Shown here one piece after another: positions 1 to 5,408 of a stretch of 19,531 nucleotides of DNA. The stretch lies in assembly GCA_036009105.1 (NCBI GenBank), contig DASYMJ010000238.1, positions 1 through 19,531 of the forward strand, read 5' to 3'. A program made the position numbers and the translations under genes. The notes under the pieces are model-generated. The model ran no database searches, was not told the DNA's origin, and was given only the letters and a program-made list of their open reading frames with translations. The stretch's first letter is position 1, and each line of letters begins with the position of its first letter. Source of the stretch: JAFAVZ01 sp036009105. GTDB taxonomy: Bacteria; Acidobacteriota; Thermoanaerobaculia; Gp7-AA8.

Positions 1-464
1 TCATCTTCCTGACCTCGCGCGATGATGAGCTCGACCGCGTCCTGGGCCTGGAGATCGGGGCGGACGACTATCTCTGCAAGCCGTTCTCGATGCGGGAGCT
101 GCTGGCGCGGGTGAAGGTGCTGTTCCGCCGCGCCGCGCTCGACCCGAAGCCGGCCGCCGGCGAGGCGCCGCTGCGCATCGGCGAGCTCGAGCTCGACCTG
201 CAGCGCTACGCCGTGAAGTGGCGCGGCACCCCGGTGAGCCTGACCGTGACCGAGTTCATGATGCTCCACGCCCTGGTCCGCCACCCCGGCCACGTGAAGA
301 CGCGCAAACAGCTCCACCAGGACGGCTACCCCCACGACGCCTACGTGAGCGACCGCACCATCGACTCCCACATCAAACGCGTCCGCCGCAAGTTCGAGGA
401 AGTGGATGGCGGGTTTGAGAGGGTGGAGACGGTGTATGGGTTGGGGTATCGGTGGAGAGAATGA
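1..464 (+). CDS. ChvI-like OmpR-family response regulator (5' partial)
   Basis: DNA-binding response regulator of a two-component system. The gene enters from the left edge; its frame is open from base 3, so an internal ATG at 90 is not the start. The visible part begins in the receiver domain with IFLTSRDD. The conserved Lys of the receiver is in YLCKPFS, in the position of the usual KPF motif. The phospho-acceptor Asp lies outside the window. A linker then leads to an OmpR-type winged helix (about codons 60-153 of the visible part) with LTVTEF, DRTIDSHIKRVRRKF and the C-terminal wing VYGLGYRW. The DRTIDSHIKR and GHVKTRKQL wording is close to ChvI of Rhizobiales, as I recall that family. The ChvG-like kinase lies 113 bases downstream on the same strand, so this is very likely its partner. 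Target genes cannot be deduced. Confidence 0.93.
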   Translation, partial: IFLTSRDDELDRVLGLEIGADDYLCKPFSMRELLARVKVLFRRAALDPKPAAGEAPLRIGELELDLQRYAVKWRGTPVSLTVTEFMMLHALVRHPGHVKTRKQLHQDGYPHDAYVSDRTIDSHIKRVRRKFEEVDGGFERVETVYGLGYRWRE

Positions 465-470
465 TGGGGG

Positions 471-568
471 GAATTGAAAATTGAAAATTGAAAATTGAAA
501 ATTGAAAAAACGGGCGGCCGGGCCGTCCCTCCTCTTTTTTTCAATTTTCAATTTTCAATTTTCAATTC
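471..568. repeat. Heptamer tandem repeat arranged as long inverted repeat (STRR-like)
   Basis: Five copies of the 7-mer TTGAAAA (starting at 474, 481, 488, 495 and 502) form the left arm, 471-510. Four copies of its complement TTTTCAA form the right arm, 535-568. About 30 bases can pair perfectly. The tip is a GC-rich stem, GGGCGGCC / GGCCGTCCC (512-529), with an A run before it and a run of seven T after it (535-541), so the centre also has the look of an intrinsic terminator. It sits between the regulator stop and the kinase start. It resembles the short tandemly repeated repetitive (STRR) heptamers described in cyanobacteria, but family membership is not shown here. Confidence 0.9.
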
Positions 569-577
569 AAAACCCCC

Positions 578-2116
578 ATGACCCTCCGCTTCCTCGCCAA
601 ACTCCCCGTCCGCCTCCTGGCCTTCAACCTCCTCCTCGTCTTCCTCCCCATCGCCGGGGTGATGTACCTGGGGGCGTATGAGAAGCGGCTGGAGACGGCG
701 GAGATCCGCTCCATGACCGAGCAGGCGCGGATTCTGGCGGCGGCGATCGGGCGGGATGGGCGGCTCGATGCCATCGACATCGATGACCTGCTGCATCGCT
801 CGCGGGGCGAGGTGCGGTTCCGCATCGTGGACGACAACGGCTTCGTCATCGCCGACTCCAAGGTCCTCCCGCCGGCGCGGCGCGCCGGGTCGGTGCGGCG
901 CAATACGCTCTACCGCGTCGTCGCCTTTCTCGCTCGCCCGTTCCTGCGCCAGATCCGGCCGCCGCAGCGGCTGGAGGTCGACTTCTACGACAACGCCACG
1001 CGCCTGCTCGGGCCGGAGGTGCGGACCGCGTTGCGGGGGCGGGAAGGGTTCGAGAAGAAGATCAGCGCCGGCGGCCGCCGCTCGGTGACGCTCTATCGCG
1101 CGGCGCCGATCCGCACCACGAGCGGCCGCGTCATCGGAGCGGTGGTGGCCTCCCAGAGCACCTACACCATCCTCCAGGACCTCTACGCCGTACGCCTCGG
1201 CGTCGTCCGCATCTTCGGCCTGACCGTGCTCGTGGCCATCATCGTCTCCATCTTCTTCTCCACCACCATCGTCCGGCCGCTGCGCCAGCTGCGCTTCGAC
1301 GCGCGCTCCATCCTCGACCGGCGGGGGCGCCTGCGCAGCCACTTCGAGGGCTCCAGCCGGCCGGACGAGATCGGCGAGCTCTCCCGCGCGCTGGAGCGGA
1401 TCATGCGGCGGCTGGACAGCCACGTGAAGCTGGTGGAGAGCTTCGCCTCCGACGTCTCGCACGAGTTCAAGAACCCGCTGGCCTCCATCCGCACCGCGAA
1501 CGAGATGCTGGCCGAGGTGAACGATCCGGCCGATCGGCGGCGGTTCGCGAAGATGGTGGAGCAGGAAGTGGCGCGGATGGAGAAGCTGCTGGCCGGCGTG
1601 CGCGAGATCTCCCTGATCGACGCGCAGCTGGGGCAGGAGGAGCGGCAGCGGGTGGCGGTGGCGCCGCTGCTGGAGAAGATCGTGGAGGGCTTCCGGCTGC
1701 GGGAAGGGGAGCGCCTCCGCTTCGAGCTGGAGGCGGCGCGGAACCTGGTGGTGGAAGGGTCGGAAGACCGCTACATGCAGGTCTTCGAGAACGTGCTGGA
1801 CAACGCGGCGAGCTTCTCGCCGGCCGGCGGGACGGTGCGCATCGAGGCTTACGCGATGGACGGCAGCGTGGTCACCCGCGTGCTGGACCAGGGGCCGGGC
1901 ATCCCTGCCCCGCACCTGCAGAAGATCTTTGACCGTTTCTTCACCTACCGGCCATCGCAGGCGCCGCGCAACGGGCGCCATACTGGCCTGGGCCTCGCCA
2001 TCGTGAAGGCCATCGTGGAAGGTTATGGCGGAACCATCACCGCCTCGAATGCCGGAAATGCCGGGCGGGGGGCCGTGTTCCAGATCACGCTGCCGCGCTC
2101 GGCCGCGGCGTTATGA
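578..2116 (+). CDS. ChvG-like sensor histidine kinase
   Basis: Inner-membrane sensor kinase of 512 residues. Hydrophobic helix 1 is about 14-32, followed by a periplasmic sensor region (about 33-207), helix 2 (about 208-230) and a HAMP linker (about 231-284). The phospho-acceptor is His295 in DVSHEFKNPLASIR. The ATPase part shows the N box (ENVLDNA, Asn409), G1 (DQGPGIP, 437-443), F box (IFDRFF) and G2 (GLGLA, 470-474). All catalytic boxes are intact. It should autophosphorylate and pass the phosphate to the regulator encoded just upstream; ChvG/ChvI-type pairs respond to acid or envelope signals in alphaproteobacteria, but the stimulus here is unknown. The ATG at 578 is needed to include helix 1. 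It has no Shine-Dalgarno sequence and begins 9 bases after the heptamer repeat, so translation may depend on that structure or on a leader processed nearby. Confidence 0.92.
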   Translation: MTLRFLAKLPVRLLAFNLLLVFLPIAGVMYLGAYEKRLETAEIRSMTEQARILAAAIGRDGRLDAIDIDDLLHRSRGEVRFRIVDDNGFVIADSKVLPPARRAGSVRRNTLYRVVAFLARPFLRQIRPPQRLEVDFYDNATRLLGPEVRTALRGREGFEKKISAGGRRSVTLYRAAPIRTTSGRVIGAVVASQSTYTILQDLYAVRLGVVRIFGLTVLVAIIVSIFFSTTIVRPLRQLRFDARSILDRRGRLRSHFEGSSRPDEIGELSRALERIMRRLDSHVKLVESFASDVSHEFKNPLASIRTANEMLAEVNDPADRRRFAKMVEQEVARMEKLLAGVREISLIDAQLGQEERQRVAVAPLLEKIVEGFRLREGERLRFELEAARNLVVEGSEDRYMQVFENVLDNAASFSPAGGTVRIEAYAMDGSVVTRVLDQGPGIPAPHLQKIFDRFFTYRPSQAPRNGRHTGLGLAIVKAIVEGYGGTITASNAGNAGRGAVFQITLPRSAAAL

Positions 2117-2138
2117 TGTTGCGATGCAGATGCAATAC

Positions 2139-2144
2139 AGGAGG
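2139..2144 (+). promoter_or_regulatory. Ribosome binding site AGGAGG
   Basis: A perfect AGGAGG lies 5 bases before the ATG at 2150. It decides between this start and the other-frame ATG at 2113, which has no such site. Confidence 0.85.
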
Positions 2145-2149
2145 GAGTC

Positions 2150-2752
2150 ATGAAGAAGTCGCTGTTGCTGCTGTTGCTCGCGGTGGCCGTGGCCGCGCCG
2201 ATGCAGGCCCGCGGCAGGAAGTCGTCCTCGATCGAGCCGGGCAAGTACAAGGAGTGGGGTCCGGACATCGACCAGATCGAGATCGTGAAGCCGTTCCGCC
2301 TGGCCGACTACCGGACCATCTCGGTCGAGCCGTTCGACACCGCGAAGGCGAAGCTGCCCGATCGGGACGACAACTCCTACGACGCGGCGGCCAAGGTGCT
2401 GTGGAGCTCCACCGAAGGGGTGGTGCAGGGCCTGCGCGGCTCGGTCGAGCAGCGGGTCGCGATCGACGAGCGGCCGGGCAACGAGGCCGGCGCGCTGATC
2501 CTGAAGGCGAAGGTGACGGTGATGGACCCCGGCTCGCGCGCGGCCCGCTACTGGGCCGGCTTCGGCGCCGGCGCCGCCCGGGCGGAGATCGAGGGCGAGC
2601 TGATCGACGCCGCCACCGGCGAGACGCTCCTCCGCTTCACCCAGCAGCGCCGCTCCGGCGTCGGCGTCTACGGCGGCGACTACCAGGAGCTGATGCAGCG
2701 CAACCTGAACGCCATCGGCGAGGACGTGGCGGCGATGTTGAAGATGTTCTGA
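2150..2752 (+). CDS. Secreted DUF4410-type protein
   Basis: A 200-residue protein with a clear Sec signal peptide (KK, then a Leu/Ala/Val core, likely cut after MQA at about residue 20). There is no lipobox Cys, so it is probably periplasmic and soluble rather than a lipoprotein. The stretch 125-160, with MDPGSRAARYWAGFGAG followed by ELIDAATGETL, is the hallmark I associate with DUF4410, whose members have no established biochemical role. The family pattern also includes the final GGDYQELMQRNLNAI part, present here at 175-189. The gene starts 33 bases after the kinase stop with a perfect ribosome binding site and may be read from the same transcript. A strong intrinsic terminator follows. 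A role in the envelope, perhaps as an output of the two-component pair, is inference only. Confidence 0.85.
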   Translation: MKKSLLLLLLAVAVAAPMQARGRKSSSIEPGKYKEWGPDIDQIEIVKPFRLADYRTISVEPFDTAKAKLPDRDDNSYDAAAKVLWSSTEGVVQGLRGSVEQRVAIDERPGNEAGALILKAKVTVMDPGSRAARYWAGFGAGAARAEIEGELIDAATGETLLRFTQQRRSGVGVYGGDYQELMQRNLNAIGEDVAAMLKMF

Positions 2753-2779
2753 ACGAAAAAGCCGGATGCAGTCCGTGGG

Positions 2780-2808
2780 AAAGCCGTCCTTTTGGGGCGG
2801 CTTTTTTT
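2780..2808 (+). terminator. Intrinsic terminator after the DUF4410 gene
   Basis: The stem AAAGCCGTCC (2780-2789) pairs with GGGCGGCTTT (2795-2804) with one T-G wobble and a short TTTTG loop, followed by a run of seven T (2802-2808). It lies 27 bases after the stop at 2752 and closes the two-component/DUF4410 transcription unit. Confidence 0.88.
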
Positions 2809-2809
2809 G

Positions 2810-2876
2810 TTGTCAGTTGTCGGTAGGACGTCTTCTACTGACAACTGATAACCGACAACTGAAAAACTGACAACTG
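2810..2876. repeat. Second heptamer inverted-repeat element (TTGTCRG / CYGACAA)
   Basis: The left arm holds two 7-mers, TTGTCAG (2810-2816) and TTGTCGG (2817-2823). The right arm holds the complementary series CTGACAA (2838), CTGATAA (2845), CCGACAA (2852), CTGAAAA (2859), one extra A, CTGACAA (2867) and CTG. The arms can pair, for example 2810-2823 with CCGACAACTGA at 2852. It begins directly behind the terminator T run. The layout matches the element at 471-568 (7-base period, inverted arms, next to a terminator-like stem), but the unit differs. Confidence 0.85.
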
Positions 2877-2884
2877 CTCACTCC

Positions 2885-2913
2885 TTGACAAACAATCTTG
2901 TCGGCTCTACCCT
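2885..2913 (+). promoter_or_regulatory. Promoter for the ArsR-like/SRPBCC operon, probably leaderless
   Basis: A perfect -35 box TTGACA (2885-2890) is followed, after 17 bases, by TACCCT (2908-2913), which matches the -10 consensus at its first, second and last positions. The expected start of transcription, 6-7 bases on, is at the A of the ATG at 2920. No Shine-Dalgarno sequence precedes that ATG, which agrees with a leaderless mRNA. Confidence 0.6.
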
Positions 2914-2919
2914 GCTCCC

Positions 2920-3513
2920 ATGTCCCAGGCCGTCGACATGGTCGCTGGTGCCGCGCGCGCGGCGGTGCTGCTCAAGCCGATGCGGATGGAGATCCTCGAT
3001 GCGCTGCGGGAGCCGGGCTCCGCGTCGACGGTGGCAAGGCAGCTCGGCATGGCGCGGCAGAAGGTCAACTATCACCTTCGGGAGCTGGAGAAGGCGGGCT
3101 TCCTGGAAGAGGTCGAGGAGCGGCGCGCGGGCAACTGCATCGAGCGGATCGTCAGGGCGAAGGCGACCCATTACCTCATCGACCCGGAAGTCCTCGGGTC
3201 GCTCAACGCCGATCCGGACGCCATCCAGGACCGCTTCTCCAGCACCTACCTCGTCGCCCTCGCCGCGCAGGCCATCCGCGATCTCGGCGCGCTGCGGGAG
3301 AAGGCCGCGACGGCGAAGAAGCGCATCGCCACCTTCAGCCTGCAGACCGACGTCCGCTTCGCCACCGCCGCCGACCGGCAGGCGTTCGCCGAGGAACTGG
3401 CCAACTCCGTGGCCCGGCTGGTGGCCCGATATCACGACGACGAAGCCGAGGGAGGGCGGAACTTCCGGCTCTTCCTCGGCGCGTACCCCGCACGCCGAAA
3501 GGAGCAGTCATGA
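2920..3513 (+). CDS. ArsR-like winged-helix transcriptional regulator
   Basis: A cytoplasmic DNA-binding protein of 197 residues. Residues about 15-75 form an ArsR/HTH_20-type winged helix: RMEILDALREPGSAS, then the recognition part ARQLGMARQKVNYHLRELEKAG, then a wing. The C-terminal part (about 80-190) is mostly helical and longer than in classic metal-sensing ArsR proteins. The paired Cys residues of arsenic sensors are absent (only Cys73 is seen), so metal sensing is unlikely. It overlaps the following SRPBCC gene as ATGA, the common regulator/SRPBCC pairing, so it probably controls its own two-gene operon. The ATG at 2920 lies at the expected transcription start of a TTGACA promoter, with no ribosome binding site. 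The ligand is unknown. Confidence 0.88.
   Translation: MSQAVDMVAGAARAAVLLKPMRMEILDALREPGSASTVARQLGMARQKVNYHLRELEKAGFLEEVEERRAGNCIERIVRAKATHYLIDPEVLGSLNADPDAIQDRFSSTYLVALAAQAIRDLGALREKAATAKKRIATFSLQTDVRFATAADRQAFAEELANSVARLVARYHDDEAEGGRNFRLFLGAYPARRKEQS
3498..3504 (+). promoter_or_regulatory. Ribosome binding site AAAGGAG inside the regulator's 3' end
   Basis: AAAGGAG ends 5 bases before the ATG at 3510. It fixes the start of the SRPBCC gene, whose frame is open far upstream (to 2898) through the regulator gene. Confidence 0.75.
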
Positions 3514-4253
3514 AGCAGGTCGAGAAGGAAGTCGTCATCAAGGCCACCCCCGAGGAAGTCTGGCGCGCGCTCAGCGAGGGCGAGGAATTGAAGCGCTGGT
3601 TCACGCTCGACGCGCGCGTGAATCCCGGGCCGGGAGGCTCGATCATGATGTCCTTTGGGGAGGGGATGGAGTGGGAGTCGCCCATCGCGCTGTGGGAGCC
3701 GAACCGGCACATGCGCACCGGCGAAGGCGCGCAAGCCGTCGACTACTACATCGAGGCGCGCGGCGGCGAGACCGTGCTGCGCCTCGTTCACTCCGGCTTC
3801 GCCGACGATGCGTGGGATGACGAGCTCGATACGCTCAATGCCGGCTGGGCGTCTTTCCTGGCCAACCTGCGCCACTACCTGGAGCGCCATCCCGGAGAGC
3901 CGCGCACGGTGGCGTATTACCGCCATCCGGTGGTGGAGATGGATCGCCCCGCGGCCCATGCGCGCGTGCTGGAGGCGCTGAACATCCGCCGAGACGGCGA
4001 GCGCTACACCTCGAACTGGTTCCACGGCGAGATCAAGGTCGACCGGCCGCCCATCAACTTCACGGGCACGGCGGAGAACTGGAATGACGGCTGGCTGATG
4101 ATCGAGATCGAGCCCGGCCGCGGCCGCTGCCGGCCGGCCATCTGGGTCTCGCTGTACGGCGAGGAACAGGCCAAAGCGCCCGAGCTGCAGGAGCGCATCA
4201 GGCAGCTGCTGGACGGCGCGTTCGCGCTGCCCACCACAGCTGCGCACACATGA
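3510..4253 (+). CDS. SRPBCC (AHSA1-type) domain protein with extra C-terminal domain
   Basis: A cytoplasmic protein of 247 residues. Residues 1-125 are an AHSA1/SRPBCC ligand-binding fold: the opening KEVVIKATPEEVWRALSE, then ELKRWFTLDARVNPGPGG and the end signature GWASFLANLRHYLE (112-125). Such domains bind hydrophobic ligands or chaperone clients; the ligand here is unknown. Residues about 130-240 form a second region without a motif I recognise (EMDRPAAHARVLEALNI, then NFTGTAENWNDGWLMIEIE). Its pattern of alternating strands and a final helix would fit a second, diverged SRPBCC-like half. The start overlaps the regulator stop as ATGA and has its own AAAGGAG site, so translation is coupled. 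Its last 56 bases overlap the 3' end of the MauE-like gene on the other strand. Confidence 0.88.
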   Translation: MKQVEKEVVIKATPEEVWRALSEGEELKRWFTLDARVNPGPGGSIMMSFGEGMEWESPIALWEPNRHMRTGEGAQAVDYYIEARGGETVLRLVHSGFADDAWDDELDTLNAGWASFLANLRHYLERHPGEPRTVAYYRHPVVEMDRPAAHARVLEALNIRRDGERYTSNWFHGEIKVDRPPINFTGTAENWNDGWLMIEIEPGRGRCRPAIWVSLYGEEQAKAPELQERIRQLLDGAFALPTTAAHT

Positions 4254-4665
4254 GCAGCATGCCGAGGTCGCGGAACACGACCAGCCACATGTCGGCCAGA
4301 CGCTCCTCGCGCGACTTGCCGGCGGCGCTGACGTCGAAGCAGCCGCAGTCGATGGCGTTGCCGCGCAGCAGGTTGATGCCGATGGCGATGATGAAGGTCA
4401 GCAGCAGCAGCGCGATCACGCCGCGCGCCGCTTCTTTCCAGATGCCGAGGACGAGGGCCAGGCCGCAGAGGAGCTCCAGCCAGGGCATGGTCAGGGCCAT
4501 GATGTTGAGCAGCGGCTCGGGCACGAGCTTGTAGTTGTAGATCATGTGCGCGAAGGACGGGGGATCGACGATCTTCGGCAGGGCCGCCACGATGAAGACC
4601 ACCCCCAGGGCGAGCTGGACCCGGATGGTGAGCCAGGGGCTGGTCAGCACCTCGCGAACGCTCAC
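4198..4665 (-). CDS. MauE/DoxX-like integral membrane protein
   Basis: A membrane protein of 155 residues with four predicted helices (about 13-32, 54-76, 82-100 and 126-147). The Cys pair in AIDCGCF (Cys107 and Cys109) just after helix 3 is typical of the MauE/DoxX-like group, whose members are linked to disulfide or sulfur handling in the envelope; MauE itself is needed for methylamine dehydrogenase maturation. No methylamine genes are visible here. The start chosen is GTG at 4665, which overlaps the stop of the rhodanese gene as GTGA. The frame is open further upstream to 4758, but that part reads through rhodanese sequence in another frame and is not hydrophobic. Pairing with a membrane-anchored rhodanese suggests a joint role in periplasmic sulfur or thiol chemistry, by inference. 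Confidence 0.85.
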   Translation of the reverse strand: MSVREVLTSPWLTIRVQLALGVVFIVAALPKIVDPPSFAHMIYNYKLVPEPLLNIMALTMPWLELLCGLALVLGIWKEAARGVIALLLLTFIIAIGINLLRGNAIDCGCFDVSAAGKSREERLADMWLVVFRDLGMLLMCAQLWWAARTRRPAAA

Positions 4666-5396
4666 GGATTCGAGCCTCGGCTGATCCTGCCTCCGCGCTT
4701 CTCCCAGTCGGGGAAACCGTCCTTGTAGACCCAGATGTTGTTGAACTGCAGGCCCCACAGCTTGCGGGCCAGCATGTGCGAGTCCTCGCAGTCGCCGCCG
4801 GAGCAGTAGATGACGATCGGCTCGAGCTGCTGGCGCGGATCATTCCGCTCCTCGTAGAGTTTGTTGACTTTCTCGTCGACGTCCGACTCCCACACGGAGA
4901 ACGTCCGGGCGCCGCTGATGTGCCCCTGCTCGTAGACCGAGGTGCGGCGCGCATCGAGGAAGAGGGCCTTCTGGCCGTACAGGTTGGCCACGTCGTCGTA
5001 GCCGATCTCGACGTACTCCTTGTCCGGATGGGGCAGGAACTGCCTGGCCGCCGCGGCCGGGGCGGGCGGGGGCGCCGGAGCCGGCACAGGTGCGGGCGTC
5101 CGCGCGGTGGTGGTGACGGGCGGGAGGGGCGTGCGGGGGGCGGGGGCGTGAGGGGCGGTGGCGGTGGCGACGGTGGTAGTCGTCGGGACGACCGTCTCCG
5201 TGACCGGCGCAACCGTCCCAGTAGTGACGGGCCGCCCGCTGCTCGCCGCCCGCTGCTCGCTCGTCCGCGCCAGCACGAGCTTCCGCTCCCGGCCGGCCAG
5301 CGCGTTCGCCACGGTAGCGCAGAGCACCGCGGCCGCGATCAGGGTCAACGCCTCGAGGAGATGCCTGCGCCAGTTCATGCCCATTGGACGAGGCAT
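4662..5396 (-). CDS. Membrane-anchored rhodanese-like protein
   Basis: A protein of 244 residues. A single N-terminal hydrophobic helix (about 13-34) anchors it. A long Pro/Thr/Ala/Val-rich linker (about 55-117), rich in short TTT, PAP and APP runs, holds the catalytic part away from the membrane, most likely in the periplasm. Residues about 125-240 are a rhodanese domain, with FLDARRTSVYEQGHISGA (DxR at 148-150) and the active-site loop IVIYCSGGDCEDS with catalytic Cys198. Rhodaneses move sulfane sulfur from a donor to a thiol acceptor. The active-site loop is intact. Three ATGs (5396, 5384, 5378) are possible starts; none has a good ribosome binding site. The gene begins 12 bases after glgX and overlaps the MauE-like gene, so it is read as part of one unit. 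Confidence 0.88.
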   Translation of the reverse strand: MPRPMGMNWRRHLLEALTLIAAAVLCATVANALAGRERKLVLARTSEQRAASSGRPVTTGTVAPVTETVVPTTTTVATATAPHAPAPRTPLPPVTTTARTPAPVPAPAPPPAPAAAARQFLPHPDKEYVEIGYDDVANLYGQKALFLDARRTSVYEQGHISGARTFSVWESDVDEKVNKLYEERNDPRQQLEPIVIYCSGGDCEDSHMLARKLWGLQFNNIWVYKDGFPDWEKRGGRISRGSNP

Positions 5397-5408
5397 CCTA
5401 GCAAACGG

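Noticed and set aside
471..568. CRISPR-like array
   Set aside because: The unit is 7 bases with no spacers and the two halves are inverted; no cas gene is present.
548..1981. 477-codon open frame on the - strand opposite the histidine kinase
   Set aside because: The + strand has all kinase boxes in order; the - frame is His/Arg/Pro/Gln-rich antisense.
2113..2826. Alternative frame over the DUF4410 gene starting at ATGATG
   Set aside because: Arg/Gly-rich out-of-frame reading without a ribosome binding site. The signal peptide and AGGAGG belong to the frame at 2150.
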